Shown: positions 21,701 through 31,884, numbered from the stretch's first letter. The stretch: DNA of 64,000 nucleotides from Microbacterium aerolatum (GCF_007988825.1 NZ_BJUW01000004.1:124001-188000), one strand, 5' to 3'. Made by a program: numbers and translations. The notes: generated from the letters alone by a model not told the origin.

Positions 21701-22215
21701 GCCTGTTCTCTCCTCCATGCCGCGATCTCCTCGGCGATGTGCTGCATCGGCCGGTGAGACGTGTCGAAAGTCGCATCCGCGACCTCTTCGTACCAGCCGC
21801 GGCGCTGTTCGTAGATCTCGTTCCAGCGGGTGATCGGGTCGTCGTCGCCGGCGAGCAGGGGCCGGCCTCCGCCGCTCAGGCGCCGGCGGACGGACTCCGG
21901 GGTGACGGTGAGGAGGACGACCGGATGCTCCCTCAGCAGCTCGCGCGTCTGCACGGAGGCGACGGCACCGCCGCCGACCGAGACGACGCCGCCCTCGGAC
22001 AGCGCGTCCGCGACCGCCGCGGCCTCCAGAGCCCGGAAGTACGCTTCACCGTGCGCGGTGAAGATCTCCGGGATCGGGCCGTGCGCCGCGACGATCCTCT
22101 TGTCCGTGTCGACGAAGCCGACTGAGAGCATCTTCGCGACCCGTCGGCCGACGCTGGTCTTGCCCGAGCCCATCGGGCCGACGAGCACGAGCGTCAGCGG
22201 CTCAGGACTGCTCAT
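21697..22215 (-). CDS. aroK: Shikimate kinase
   Basis: A 172-residue P-loop kinase ([11 protein letters not shown]) that phosphorylates shikimate at O3. The shikimate-binding glycine segment SVGGGAV and the lid [12 protein letters not shown] are visible. It overlaps aroC by 14 bases and aroB by four, which suggests translational coupling. Confidence 0.97.
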   Translation of the reverse strand: MSSPEPLTLVLVGPMGSGKTSVGRRVAKMLSVGFVDTDKRIVAAHGPIPEIFTAHGEAYFRALEAAAVADALSEGGVVSVGGGAVASVQTRELLREHPVVLLTVTPESVRRRLSGGGRPLLAGDDDPITRWNEIYEQRRGWYEEVADATFDTSHRPMQHIAEEIAAWRREQA

Positions 22216-23431
22216 CGTGAGCGATCAGCGCCGCCTCCGAGGCGGGCGCGGTGCGCAGCTCGGCGGGGATCGCCGCGAGGTACCCGTCGAGGTTGCGTCG
22301 CGTCTCGCGGATGCTGTCGCCGCCGAACTTCTCCAGCACTGCACGTGCGAGCTCGACCGCGACCATGGCCTCGGCGACGACGCCCGCTGCGGGGACGGCG
22401 CACACGTCGGAGCGCTGGTGGTGGGCGCTGGCAGCCTCGCCGGTGGCGGTGTCGATCGTGCGCAGCGCGTGCGGAACCGTGGCGATCGGCTTCATGCCCG
22501 CGCGGACGCGCAGCACCGTGCCGGTGGACATGCCGCCCTCGGTGCCGCCGGCGCGGTCGGAGGCGCGGGTGATGCCGTCATCGGCGATGAACAGCTCGTC
22601 GTGGGCGGCGGAGCCGCGGCGACGCGTCGTCTCGAAGCCGTCGCCGACTTCGACGCCCTTGATCGCCTGGATGCTCATGAGCGCCTGGGCGAGGCGCGCG
22701 TCGAGCCGTCGATCCCAGTGCACGTGCGAGCCCAGCCCCGGCGGCAGTCCGTACGCGAGCACCTCGACGATGCCGCCGAGCGTGTCGCCGGCCTTGCGGG
22801 CGTCGTCGACCTCTTCGACCATGCGGGCGGACGTGCCGGCGTCGAAGCACCGCAGCGGATCGGCGTCGAGCGCGTCGACGTCGTCCGGCGTGGGCAGCAC
22901 GGCATCCTCAGGAGCGCGGACCGGACCGATCGACAGCGTGTGGCTGACCAGCCGGATGCCGAGTTCGCCGAGGAACGAGCGTGCGACCGCGCCGAGGGCG
23001 ACACGGGCGGCGGTCTCACGGGCGCTCGCCCGTTCGAGGATCGGGCGAGCCTCGTCGAAGTCGTACTTCTGCATGCCGACGAGGTCGGCGTGGCCTGGAC
23101 GCGGGCGGGTCAGCGGTGCCGAGCGGCCGCGGGACTTGTCGGTGATCTCCACCGGCTCCGGGTTCATCACCTCGACCCACTTGGGCCACTCGGTGTTGCC
23201 GATGCGCAGCGCGATCGGGCTGCCGAGGGTCTTGCCGTGGCGGACACCGCCGGAGATGGTGAGCTCGTCCTGCTCGAACTTCATCCGGGAGCCGCGGCCG
23301 TAGCCGAGCTTGCGGCGCGCCAGGTCGGCCTGGATCGCCTCGGAGGAGATCGGGACGCCGGAGGGAAGTCCCTCCATGACGGCGATGAGTTCGGGGCCGT
23401 GCGATTCGCCGGCGGTGAGCACGCGGAGCAT
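22202..23431 (-). CDS. aroC: Chorismate synthase
   Basis: A 409-residue FMN-dependent lyase that makes chorismate from EPSP. Signatures are GESHGP at the N terminus, [12 protein letters not shown] and [13 protein letters not shown] started it at ATG 23431 ([12 protein letters not shown]), the standard family start; the frame runs 13 codons further upstream over the end of aroE. It is co-oriented with aroE, aroK and aroB. Confidence 0.98.
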   Translation of the reverse strand: MLRVLTAGESHGPELIAVMEGLPSGVPISSEAIQADLARRKLGYGRGSRMKFEQDELTISGGVRHGKTLGSPIALRIGNTEWPKWVEVMNPEPVEITDKSRGRSAPLTRPRPGHADLVGMQKYDFDEARPILERASARETAARVALGAVARSFLGELGIRLVSHTLSIGPVRAPEDAVLPTPDDVDALDADPLRCFDAGTSARMVEEVDDARKAGDTLGGIVEVLAYGLPPGLGSHVHWDRRLDARLAQALMSIQAIKGVEVGDGFETTRRRGSAAHDELFIADDGITRASDRAGGTEGGMSTGTVLRVRAGMKPIATVPHALRTIDTATGEAASAHHQRSDVCAVPAAGVVAEAMVAVELARAVLEKFGGDSIRETRRNLDGYLAAIPAELRTAPASEAALIAHDEQS

Positions 23432-23435
23432 TGCT

Positions 23436-24257
23436 CTAGTCTCCCATGAGTGCCGATCGCATTTCGTCACGCACCCGGTGCTCGTTCTCGAGCACGTGCA
23501 GCGGGTCGCCGTGGACGAACACGCGGACCTGCCGGATCGCCTGATGCAGCAGCATCGCCAGTCCTGAGGTGACCTGCCCGCCGTGCCAGATGCTCGCCAG
23601 CGCGGACGGCCACGGTGCGTACGCCGCGTCGAAAAGTGCGCCGCCTGCGTCGCTGAGAGGTGCGACGAGCCGGTCGTCCAGCATCGTGCCGCTCGGAAGC
23701 GTCGCGACTGTGAGGTCCACGGCGGTGGCCGGGGCGTCGAACCCCGTCACCGAGACCGCGATGCCCAGGCGCTCTCCGAGAGCGCGGAAGAGCTCAGCGC
23801 GTTCGGGGCGGCGGGCGCGGATCTCGACGTGCTCTGCACCGCCCTCAGCCGTCGCGACGAGCGCAGATGCGGCAGTCGCACCCGCGCCCAGGATGCGGGT
23901 GCGCGACATCGTGCAGATGTCGTTCTCTGCGAGGGCGTCGAGGATGCCGCCGACGTCGGTGTTGAACCCCGCGGGCTCCGCTCCGAGCAGGAGGGTGTTG
24001 ACGGCACCGGTGAACTGCGCGTGGCGGTCGCGCGTGGCGGCTGCGGCGAACGCCGCCTCCTTCAGGGGCATCGTCACCGACAGCCCGCGCCAGGTGTCGT
24101 CGAGAGCGGCGAACGCGCCGGCGAATCCCGCGGCGTCGACACGTCGGCGCCCGTAGTGCCAGTCCAGGCCGAGCGCACGGTAGGCCGCGGCGTGCAGCAC
24201 CGGAGATTTGCTGTGCGCGATCGGATCGCCCCAGACCTCGAGGCGGTTCCCCCTCAC
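23436..24257 (-). CDS. aroE: Shikimate dehydrogenase
   Basis: A 273-residue NADP-dependent reductase of dehydroshikimate. The shikimate-binding SKSP and the catalytic-lysine segment MPLKEAAF are present, as is NTDVGG and a Rossmann loop (LGAGATAAS). It starts with GTG at 24257, four bases after mltG. It completes a five-gene shikimate run; aroA and aroG are not in the window. Confidence 0.95.
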   Translation of the reverse strand: MRGNRLEVWGDPIAHSKSPVLHAAAYRALGLDWHYGRRRVDAAGFAGAFAALDDTWRGLSVTMPLKEAAFAAAATRDRHAQFTGAVNTLLLGAEPAGFNTDVGGILDALAENDICTMSRTRILGAGATAASALVATAEGGAEHVEIRARRPERAELFRALGERLGIAVSVTGFDAPATAVDLTVATLPSGTMLDDRLVAPLSDAGGALFDAAYAPWPSALASIWHGGQVTSGLAMLLHQAIRQVRVFVHGDPLHVLENEHRVRDEMRSALMGD

Positions 24258-24261
24258 CTGA

Positions 24262-25791
24262 TCAGCATCCCTGGTCGGGGTTGGCGCGGCACCAGTCGTG
24301 CCAGGTGTCGATCGCCGCCTGATGCTCCTCGTAGGTCGTCGAGAACACGGTCTCGCCGCTCTGCGGGTTGATCGTGACGAAGTAGAACCAGGGGCCGTCC
24401 ACCGGGTGCATGGCGGCGTCGATCGCGGCGTCGCTGGGGTTGGCGATCGGGCCGATCGGCAGTCCTTCGATGACGTAGGTGTTCCAGTCGTTCTCGTCGA
24501 ACTGCGCCTCCTCGGACGTGCTCACGACACCGGCGTGGAGCTCGCCGTAGCCGTACTGCGCGGTGGAGTCCATCTGGAGCATCATGCCGTCGTCGAGCCG
24601 GTTCTGGATGACGCGGGAGACCTTGCCGAAATCGCCGGTCCGTCCCTCCCGCTCGATGATGGAGGCGATCGTGAGGACACGGTTCTCGTTCCCGGCCGGG
24701 ACGCCGGCCGCAGAGAGCGATTCGCGGGTGCGGTCCACCATCCGCTGGATGACCTGCGTGGCGGTCGCCTCCGGATCGAAGGTGTACACCGCGGGGAACA
24801 GCCACCCCTCGAGGCTGCCGGCGTCCACGCCGTACGCTCCCGGGTCCTTGACTGCCGACTCCAGCTCCTCGATCGGGATGTCGAGGCTCTCGCTGATCAC
24901 GGGCAGCGAGGACTCGATGGTGCCGCCCTCGGAGATGCCGACGGTGTTCGCGATGATGTTGGCGGGATCGCGCAGGATCTCGAGCGCGGCTTCCGCCGTC
25001 ATCTTCTCCTGCAGCGGATAGACGCCGGGGTAGAACGTCACCGCGATGTTCTCGTCGACGAGGTAGTCGTAGAAGACGTCCTCGGTCTTGGTCACACCCG
25101 CCTCGTACAGGGCGGTCGAGATCGGAGAACCGGTGTCGCCCTCGCGGATCGTCACCATGACCTCGCCGGTGGCCATTCCCGGCTCCCAGTCCGCGGGAGG
25201 CCCCCACCCCATCACCTCGTTGATCTTGTCCCCGTAGGTGTTCATCACCCAGAATCCGGCGCCCACGGCGCCGCCGATCAAGGCGAGGACGATGATCAGC
25301 GCGACGAGACAGCCGGTGCGGCGCTTCTTCTTCGCCGCGCGGGTGTGCACGGCGTCACCGTGATCCGCCTCGAACAGGTCATCGAGCGTCGGCGCTGCCG
25401 GCTTCGCGGGAGCCTCTGCGGCAGGTGCGCCTGCTGCCGCGGCCTCGGTCGGCGCGTCGGCACCGGCGTCGGTCTGCAGCGCGGACTTCGGAGAACTCTC
25501 GGCCGGCGTGCCTGTGACTTGTGGCACCTGCTCGCCGACGGGTGCCTGTTCGGCGGCCGGTGCCTGCTCGGGCGCCGGTGTCTGCTCGGGCGACGGCGCC
25601 AGCTCGGGTGACGGCGCCTGTTCTGCCGCCGGCGCACCGGACCGTGCGGCCTCACGGCGGGCGCGACGGGAACCCGGCGCCGGTGGCGCCTGCTCGACGG
25701 CCGGTGCCCGATGCGAGGGCTCGGGCAGCTTCGCGAAGAGCTCGTCGGACAGGCTGTGCGAACTCGGCTCTGGGTTCTCACGTTGGGGCAT
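24262..25791 (-). CDS. mltG: Endolytic murein transglycosylase MltG
   Basis: A 509-residue YceG/MltG protein that cuts nascent glycan strands at the membrane. The catalytic glutamate lies in IASIIEREG. One transmembrane helix follows RTGCLVALIIVLALIGGAVG at about residue 165. Ahead of it is a long cytoplasmic tail rich in Ala, Pro, Glu and Gln with repeated APxPEQ/APxxEQ units (about residues 50-100), which is probably disordered. It lies between ruvX and aroE as is usual in Gram-positives. Confidence 0.95.
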   Translation of the reverse strand: MPQRENPEPSSHSLSDELFAKLPEPSHRAPAVEQAPPAPGSRRARREAARSGAPAAEQAPSPELAPSPEQTPAPEQAPAAEQAPVGEQVPQVTGTPAESSPKSALQTDAGADAPTEAAAAGAPAAEAPAKPAAPTLDDLFEADHGDAVHTRAAKKKRRTGCLVALIIVLALIGGAVGAGFWVMNTYGDKINEVMGWGPPADWEPGMATGEVMVTIREGDTGSPISTALYEAGVTKTEDVFYDYLVDENIAVTFYPGVYPLQEKMTAEAALEILRDPANIIANTVGISEGGTIESSLPVISESLDIPIEELESAVKDPGAYGVDAGSLEGWLFPAVYTFDPEATATQVIQRMVDRTRESLSAAGVPAGNENRVLTIASIIEREGRTGDFGKVSRVIQNRLDDGMMLQMDSTAQYGYGELHAGVVSTSEEAQFDENDWNTYVIEGLPIGPIANPSDAAIDAAMHPVDGPWFYFVTINPQSGETVFSTTYEEHQAAIDTWHDWCRANPDQGC

Positions 25792-25793
25792 GC

Positions 25794-26267
25794 TCAGGTG
25801 GGCTCCTCGGGTGTCGGCACCACGGAACCGGCCGGGCTGCCGGTGCTCTTCTCCGTGTCGATCGCGTGCTGCAGCAGAACCACTGCGGCGACCTGATCGA
25901 CAATGCTACGAGAGTTCCGCTGAGTTCTGCCAGAGGACCGCAGCGCCGCATGCGCGGACACGGTGCTCAGCCGCTCGTCGACCATGCGTACCGGGACGGA
26001 TGTGAGGCGCTGCAGAGCGGCGGCGAACTCCCTGGCATCCGACGTCGACGGGGTGTCCGCGCCCTGCATGTTGACCGGCAGGCCGACGACGAACTCCAGC
26101 GGCTCGTACTCCTTCGCGATCTCCGCGAGACGGGCCAGCGACGTCTCCGACCGCGGCACGGTCTCGACGGGCACGGCAAGCATGCCGTCCGGGTCGCAGC
26201 GTGCCACGCCGACGCGGGCCTTGCCCACGTCGACGCCGAGACGCACCCCGCGACGGAAGCCGGTCAC
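25794..26267 (-). CDS. ruvX: Putative pre-16S rRNA nuclease / Holliday junction resolvase-like RuvX (YqgF)
   Basis: A 157-residue RNase H-fold nuclease. The N-terminal LGVDVGKARVGVA carries the first catalytic Asp; the second acidic motif VVGLP and the C-terminal DERLST are seen. The family matures 16S rRNA 5' ends in E. coli. The GTG start overlaps the alaS stop by four bases, and it is followed by mltG, a conserved trio. Confidence 0.95.
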   Translation of the reverse strand: MTGFRRGVRLGVDVGKARVGVARCDPDGMLAVPVETVPRSETSLARLAEIAKEYEPLEFVVGLPVNMQGADTPSTSDAREFAAALQRLTSVPVRMVDERLSTVSAHAALRSSGRTQRNSRSIVDQVAAVVLLQHAIDTEKSTGSPAGSVVPTPEEPT

Positions 26268-28924
26268 GCGGTACGCAGCTCGGTCGTGATGGCCTCGAAA
26301 GCGGCGGGAAGCGCTGCGGCGTCCGTACCGCCGCCCTGCGCGACGTCATCGCGGCCGCCGCCGCCTCCTCCGAGCACTCCGGCGGCGCGCTTGGCAAGCA
26401 CGCCGGCCTTCGCGCCCGCGGCGCGCGCGGCGTCGTTCGTGGCGACGACGACGATGGGTCGTCCTGCCACGATGCCGCCGAGGGCGACCACAGCGGCCTC
26501 GGAGCCGAGGCGCTCGCGCACACTCAGCGCGAGTCCGCGCACATCGTCACCCGAGGCGACCTCTCCCACGGACAAGGCCGCGACGCGGAAGGCGCCGACG
26601 CGCTCGGCGGCCTCGGCGATGGCGGGGACCCGGCCCTCGCGCTCCTTCGCCTCGAACTGCGCGATCCGCTTCTCGGCTGTCTTCAGATTCGCCGCGATCT
26701 CGGCGATGCGGTCGGGCAGCTGCTCGCGCGGCGTCTTCAGTGCGGCCGTCAACTGCGACACGACGGCGCGCTCTGCGGCCAGTTCACGGAAGGCGTCCTG
26801 GCCCACGAGGGCCTCGATGCGGCGGTTGGAGGCGCCGACCGACGACTCACCGACGACGCTGACCAGCCCGATCTCGGCGCTGGTGCTCACGTGAGTGCCC
26901 GCGCACAGCTCGCGCGACCAGGGACCGCCGATGTCGACCATGCGCACGACGTCGCCGTACTTCTCGCCGAACAGCGCCATGGCGCCGGCTTCCTTGGCCT
27001 CGTCGAGCGAGACGATGCGGGTGGTCACCTCGAGCGCGTCGTGCACGGCGCGGTTGGTGATCTCCTCGATCTCGCTGCGGGTGTCCGTCGACAGCGGCTG
27101 CGACCACGAGAAGTCGAAGCGCATGTAACCGGCGCGGTTCAGCGACCCGGCCTGTGTGGCTCCGGCGCCGAGCGTGTCGCGGAGAGCGGCGTGCACGAGG
27201 TGCGTCGCGGAGTGCGCCTGACGGGCGGCGCGGCGGTTCGCGGCATCCACCACGGTCGTCGCGCGGTCGTCGATCGCGACCGTTCCGGTACTCACCTGCA
27301 CGGTGTGACTGATGAGACCAGGGACGGGCTTCTGCACGTCGAGGACCTCGAGCTCGTAGCCGGGACCGACGATCGCGCCCTTGTCGGCGACCTGGCCGCC
27401 GGACTCGGCGTACAGCGTGGTCTCGGCGAGGATGATCTCGGCGACCTGGCCCTCGGCGGCCGACGTGGCGGGTTGCCCGTCGATGAGGATGCCGAGCACC
27501 CGCGAGTCGGTCTCCAGATCGGTGTATCCGGCGAAGGACGTCTCACCGAGGGCCCGGAAGTCGCGGTAGACCGAGACGTCGGCCAGCTGGCGGCGGCGGC
27601 TCTTGGCATCGGCCTTGGCACGCGTGCGCTGCTCGGTCATCAGCTCGTCGAACGAGCTGCGGTCGACGCTGAGACCCTGCTCCTCGGCGATCTCGAGCGT
27701 CAGATCGATCGGGAAGCCGTAGGTGTCGTGCAGCAGGAAGGCTTCGGATCCGGCCAGCGTCTGCTTGCCGGACTTCTTCGTGTCCCCCAGCGCCAGGTCG
27801 AGGATCGTGGAACCCTGTGCCAGCGTGCGAAGGAACGTCTCCTCCTCGGCGACAGCGAGACCGGAGAGGCGGTCCCAGTCCGTCTCGAGGACGGGGTACG
27901 CCGACTTCATGGCGTCGCGCGAGGTCGCGAACAGCTCGGGGAACGTCGGGGCGTCGACGCCGAGCAGCCGCATCGAGCGCACGGTGCGGCGCATCAGGCG
28001 ACGCAGGATGTACCCGCGGCCGTCGTTGGCGGGCTTGACGCCGTCTGAGAGGAGCATGAGCGAGGAGCGCACGTGGTCGGCGATCACGCGGAACCGGACA
28101 TCGTCCTCGTGCGAGGCACCGTACTTGCGGCCGGAGATCTCCATGGCACGGTCGAGCACAGGACGCACCTGGTCGGTCTCGTACATGTTCTCGACGCCCT
28201 GCTTGAACATCGCGACGCGCTCGAGGCCCATGCCGGTGTCGATGTTCTTCTTCGGCAGGGGTCCTGCGATGTCGAAGTCGACCTTCGAGCGGACGTCGGA
28301 GAGCAGCTCCTGCATGAAGACCAGGTTCCAGATCTCGGTGAACCTGTTGTCATCGACCAGCGGCCCACCGTCCGGACCGTAGGCGGGTCCGCGATCGATG
28401 TAGATCTCGGAGCAGGGGCCGCCGGGGCCGGGCTGCCCGGTGTGCCAGTAGTTGTCCTCTTTGCCCATGCGCTGGATGCGCTCGGCGGGAAGGCCCGCGA
28501 TCTTCTGCCAGAGAGCTGCGGCTTCGTCGTCGGTCTCGTAGACCGTGACCCAGATGTCCTTCTCGGCGAATCCGAGTCCGCCGTCGGCCTCGGAAGTCGT
28601 CAGCAGCTCCCAGGCATAGCTGATGGCGCCCTCTTTGAAATAGTCGCCGAACGACCAGTTGCCGAGCATCTGGAAGAACGTGCCGTGACGGGCGGTCTTT
28701 CCGACCTCTTCGATGTCGTTGGTGCGGATGCACTTCTGGAGGTCGGTCGCGCGCGGATAGGGCGCAGGCAGGAGCCCGGTCAGGTATGGCACGAACGGCA
28801 CCATGCCGGCGATGGTGAACATGACCGTGGGGTCGTCGCTGACCAGTGATGCAGAGGGGACGACCGTATGGCCGTTCTTCTCGAAGTAGTTGAGGTAGCG
28901 CTGCGCGATGTCCGCGGTTTTCAT
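26264..28924 (-). CDS. alaS: Alanyl-tRNA synthetase
   Basis: A full-length 886-residue enzyme: class II catalytic core (residues 1-240), tRNA-recognition domain, editing domain with HSATHLVHAAL and CAGTH zinc/editing motifs, and a C-terminal DHHA1 domain. It charges tRNA-Ala and clears misacylated Ser/Gly. It starts at ATG 28924, four bases after a small membrane-protein gene. Confidence 0.98.
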   Translation of the reverse strand: MKTADIAQRYLNYFEKNGHTVVPSASLVSDDPTVMFTIAGMVPFVPYLTGLLPAPYPRATDLQKCIRTNDIEEVGKTARHGTFFQMLGNWSFGDYFKEGAISYAWELLTTSEADGGLGFAEKDIWVTVYETDDEAAALWQKIAGLPAERIQRMGKEDNYWHTGQPGPGGPCSEIYIDRGPAYGPDGGPLVDDNRFTEIWNLVFMQELLSDVRSKVDFDIAGPLPKKNIDTGMGLERVAMFKQGVENMYETDQVRPVLDRAMEISGRKYGASHEDDVRFRVIADHVRSSLMLLSDGVKPANDGRGYILRRLMRRTVRSMRLLGVDAPTFPELFATSRDAMKSAYPVLETDWDRLSGLAVAEEETFLRTLAQGSTILDLALGDTKKSGKQTLAGSEAFLLHDTYGFPIDLTLEIAEEQGLSVDRSSFDELMTEQRTRAKADAKSRRRQLADVSVYRDFRALGETSFAGYTDLETDSRVLGILIDGQPATSAAEGQVAEIILAETTLYAESGGQVADKGAIVGPGYELEVLDVQKPVPGLISHTVQVSTGTVAIDDRATTVVDAANRRAARQAHSATHLVHAALRDTLGAGATQAGSLNRAGYMRFDFSWSQPLSTDTRSEIEEITNRAVHDALEVTTRIVSLDEAKEAGAMALFGEKYGDVVRMVDIGGPWSRELCAGTHVSTSAEIGLVSVVGESSVGASNRRIEALVGQDAFRELAAERAVVSQLTAALKTPREQLPDRIAEIAANLKTAEKRIAQFEAKEREGRVPAIAEAAERVGAFRVAALSVGEVASGDDVRGLALSVRERLGSEAAVVALGGIVAGRPIVVVATNDAARAAGAKAGVLAKRAAGVLGGGGGGRDDVAQGGGTDAAALPAAFEAITTELRTA

Positions 28925-28928
28925 GGGG

Positions 28929-29120
28929 TTACTGCGTGTCCTTGTCTGAGAAGAGTCTGGCTTCCTGGTCGCGGTAGGCGTCGCCGAGGATCGCGGTGAA
29001 CTCGGTGATGCGCGCGTCGACGTCGGCCAGCAGATCGTGGCCGCGCGGGTCCTTGTTCATGAAGTGAGCGGCGACGAATCCGCCGATCACGCCGACCAGG
29101 AACCACAGCAGATTCTTCAT
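28929..29120 (-). CDS. Small single-pass membrane protein upstream of alaS
   Basis: A 63-residue protein with an N-terminal hydrophobic helix (NLLWFLVGVIGGFVAAHF) and an acidic, probably helical tail. GAGGA precedes the ATG at 29120. It lies between rpsD and alaS, where actinobacteria often carry short membrane proteins. No function can be assigned; the good start and tight spacing to alaS (four bases) support it as real. Confidence 0.8.
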   Translation of the reverse strand: MKNLLWFLVGVIGGFVAAHFMNKDPRGHDLLADVDARITEFTAILGDAYRDQEARLFSDKDTQ

Positions 29121-29190
29121 GTCGTCATCCTCGCGATTGGGCCCGCAGAGCGCGGTCTTTCCATCGTATGCGGAAACGGCCGGTGGTACG

Positions 29191-29225
29191 ACGAGAGGCG
29201 CCGGGATGAACCCGACGCCTCTCGT
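29191..29225 (-). terminator. Terminator hairpin after rpsD
   Basis: A ten-base perfect stem (29191-29200 with 29216-29225, ACGAGAGGCG) encloses an inner GGG/CCC pair, about 20 bases past the rpsD stop. There is no clear U-run, as is common in high-GC actinobacteria. Confidence 0.75.
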
Positions 29226-29245
29226 GCGAAATCAGCGAACTGAGA

Positions 29246-29875
29246 TCAGCGAGCCGCGTAGTACTCGACGACGAGCTGCACTTCACAGGTCACGGGGACC
29301 TCGGCGCGCTTCGGACGACGGACCAGGCGGGCCTGCAGCTTGTCGAGCTCGACCTCGAGGTAGCCGGGAACGGGAGGCAGGACCTCGGCGTGACCGCCGG
29401 CGGCTGCCACCTGGAAGGGCTCGGTGCCCTCGCTCTTGGGCTTGACGTGGATGAGCTGACCCGGCTTCACGCGGAAGGACGGGCGGTCGACGAGCTGGCC
29501 GTCGACCATGATGTGACGGTGCACGACCATCTGGCGGGCCTGTGCGGTCGTGCGGGCGAAGCCCGAACGGAGCACGAGGGCGTCCAGACGCATCTCGAGC
29601 AGCTCGACCAGGTTCTCACCGGTCAGGCCGTCGACGCGGCGCGCCTCGTTGAACGCGATGCGCAGCTGCTTCTCGCGGATGCCGTACTGTTCACGCAGAC
29701 GCTGCTTCTCGCGCAGACGGACGGCGTAGTCGCTGTCGGCCTTGCGCTTGGTGCGGCCGTGCTCGCCCGGAGCGTAGGGACGCTTCTCGAGGTAGCGGGC
29801 AGCCTTCGGGGTGAGTGCCACGCCGAGGGCGCGGGACAGGCGGACCTTGCGGCGGTCCTGGGACTTCGTGACCAC
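29246..29875 (-). CDS. rpsD: 30S ribosomal protein S4
   Basis: A 209-residue S4 that nucleates 30S assembly on the 16S 5' domain. The S4 RNA-binding domain is present (RLDALVLRSGFARTTAQARQ, HRHIMVDGQLVDRPSF). This is a zinc-free S4 lacking the N-terminal Cys cluster. It begins with GTG at 29875, with GGAAGGA seven bases upstream. Here it is a stand-alone gene away from the main ribosomal operons. Confidence 0.97.
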   Translation of the reverse strand: MVTKSQDRRKVRLSRALGVALTPKAARYLEKRPYAPGEHGRTKRKADSDYAVRLREKQRLREQYGIREKQLRIAFNEARRVDGLTGENLVELLEMRLDALVLRSGFARTTAQARQMVVHRHIMVDGQLVDRPSFRVKPGQLIHVKPKSEGTEPFQVAAAGGHAEVLPPVPGYLEVELDKLQARLVRRPKRAEVPVTCEVQLVVEYYAAR

Positions 29876-29898
29876 GAAGCATTCCTTCCGATGACGTG

Positions 29899-29915
29899 GA
29901 CGTGTCTTTCACGTC
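29899..29915 (-). other. Hairpin in the rpsD leader
   Basis: GACGTG-TCTTT-CACGTC forms a perfect six-base stem about ten bases upstream of the rpsD Shine-Dalgarno. S4 autoregulates translation in other bacteria, so a regulatory role is possible, but no known S4 leader pattern is recognised. Confidence 0.35.
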
Positions 29916-30034
29916 TCACGGACGTATCTCCCGCGCTCTGCCTGAATCGCGCACGCCGGGGCGCGAAGAAGGTGGGGTGTGAACGAAGAGATGCCCGAAA
30001 ACTGTGTTTCGAGCCGCTCAACTCTAACAGACCG

Positions 30035-31369
30035 TCAGTGATCGTCGAGGATGCGGCGGATGCGCTCGAGCCGTGCGGATGTGTCACGCTCGGCGCCGAG
30101 GCTCTTCGGGGTGTAGTAACGCTTGCCGTCGAGTTCATCCGGTAGGTACTGCTGCGGGACGATGCCGTGCTCGTTGTCGTGCGGATACCGGTAGCCCTTG
30201 CCATGCCCGAGCCGCTTGGCTCCGGGGTAGTGCGCGTCGCGCAGGTGCGGGGGCACGCGCCCGAAGCTGCCGGCGCGCACGTCGGCGATGGCGGCGTTGA
30301 TGCCGGCGTAGGCCGCATTGGATTTCGCGGTGGTGGCAAGGTAGATCGTCGCCTCTGCGAGCGGGATCCGCCCCTCCGGCATGCCGATGAACGCCACGGC
30401 ATCCGCCGCGGCCGTCGCGATCACCAGCCCCTGAGGATCGGCGAGCCCGATGTCCTCGGATGCCGAGATCACCAGACGCCGCGCGATGAACCGGGGGTCC
30501 TCCCCCGCCTCGATCATGCGGGCCAGATAATGCAGCGCAGCATCCGGATCCGAACCGCGGATCGACTTGATGAAGGCGCTGATCACGTCGTAGTGCTCGT
30601 CGCCCTGGCGGTCGTACCGCAGCAGCGCCCTATCGACGGCCTGAGCGACGTCGTCCGCTGTGATGGCAGGAACCGACTCGTCACCGCCGTCGGCGTGCGA
30701 GACGGCGACCGCCGCGGCCGCCTCGAGTCCCGTCAGCGCCCGGCGTCCGTCGCCGGACGCGAGCCGGACGAGCGCGGCGCGCGCGGCATCCTCGATCTCG
30801 ACGGTGCCGCCCAGCCCGCGCGCGTCGGAGACTGCACGATCGACGAGCAGGGCGATGTCATCGTCGGTCAACGGCTGCAGTGTCAGAAGGAGCGATCTCG
30901 ACAGCAGCGGCGAGATGACCGAGAAGGACGGGTTCTCGGTGGTCGCGGCGATCAGGATGACCCAGCCGTTCTCGACACCGGGCAGCAGGGCGTCCTGCTG
31001 CGCTTTGGTGAACCGGTGGATCTCGTCGAGGAACAGAATCGTGGTCTGCCCGTAGAGGTCACGCTGGGTGATGGCTTCCTGCATGACCTCGCGGACGTCC
31101 TTCACACCTGCGGTGATCGCCGACAGCTCGACGAAACGGCGCCCGGACGAGCGGGCGATCGCCTGCGCGAGCGTGGTCTTGCCGGTACCGGGAGGACCCC
31201 AGAGGATGATCGACACCGCACCGGGTGAAGCGGCATCGGGATCGGCCAGCGCCACGATCGGGGAGCCGGCGCGCAGCAGATGCTGCTGGCCCGCGACCTC
31301 GTCGAGCGAGACGGGACGCATCCGCACGGCCAGGGGCGTCTGTCCCGAGAGCAGTGGCGCGGATGTCAT
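30035..31369 (-). CDS. rarA: Replication-associated recombination protein A (MgsA/RarA)
   Basis: A 444-residue AAA+ ATPase of the clamp-loader type acting at stalled forks. Walker A is GPPGTGKTTLA and Walker B is FLDEIHRF, followed by the tetramerisation C domain (ISAFIKSIRGSDPDAALHYLARM). The length is normal. It starts at ATG 31369 and ends upstream of rpsD; the 159-base gap to rpsD holds the rpsD leader. Confidence 0.96.
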   Translation of the reverse strand: MTSAPLLSGQTPLAVRMRPVSLDEVAGQQHLLRAGSPIVALADPDAASPGAVSIILWGPPGTGKTTLAQAIARSSGRRFVELSAITAGVKDVREVMQEAITQRDLYGQTTILFLDEIHRFTKAQQDALLPGVENGWVILIAATTENPSFSVISPLLSRSLLLTLQPLTDDDIALLVDRAVSDARGLGGTVEIEDAARAALVRLASGDGRRALTGLEAAAAVAVSHADGGDESVPAITADDVAQAVDRALLRYDRQGDEHYDVISAFIKSIRGSDPDAALHYLARMIEAGEDPRFIARRLVISASEDIGLADPQGLVIATAAADAVAFIGMPEGRIPLAEATIYLATTAKSNAAYAGINAAIADVRAGSFGRVPPHLRDAHYPGAKRLGHGKGYRYPHDNEHGIVPQQYLPDELDGKRYYTPKSLGAERDTSARLERIRRILDDH

Positions 31370-31451
31370 GCATCCAGGCTAATGCGCACCGCTGACAACG
31401 CTCACCGGTAGGCTCGCCTGTGGCGCTGGCAGGTGCGCCGGAGGAAGGAAG

Positions 31452-31742
31452 ATGATGGCCGGTCGTGGATCGAAGAACGCAGTGCGCTCGAAGGCCGCCA
31501 CCGAGCGTGCGCGTCTCTATGCGGCACGGACGTCTTGGCACGAGGGCCGGATCAGCCGTCGCGTGCGCGACAACACGATGGCGGGCATAGTCGGCGGCCT
31601 GATCGTCGTCGCCGCGATCGTGAGCCAGTCCGTGCACGCCGCCGTCACGGTGCCGGAGCCGGAGCCGACCGAGACCTCGACGCCGGGGCCGCTGGAGAAT
31701 CCGTTCGCCGACCTGTTCACTACGACGCCCGCGGCGCAGTAG
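31452..31742 (+). CDS. Small actinobacterial membrane protein of unknown function
   Basis: A 96-residue protein with a basic N-terminal region (SKAATERARLYAARTSWHEGRISRR, split by charged residues), one transmembrane helix (about residues 44-63) and a short Pro/Thr/Glu-rich tail, likely outside. GGAGGAAGGAAG directly precedes the ATG-ATG start. It is divergent from rarA. I do not recognise the family beyond its resemblance to conserved actinobacterial hypotheticals. Confidence 0.8.
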   Translation: MMAGRGSKNAVRSKAATERARLYAARTSWHEGRISRRVRDNTMAGIVGGLIVVAAIVSQSVHAAVTVPEPEPTETSTPGPLENPFADLFTTTPAAQ

Positions 31743-31884
31743 CCGATCTCACACCTGCGGATGCGCGAGTGTGAGCGGTTCGCTCCACACTCGTAACGAA
31801 CGACGCCTGTACCGGAAACGCCGGTGGGTCACGCTGGGACCGAACCAGCTCGTGTGCTCATCGATTCGTCCGTGGAGGTCGCCC

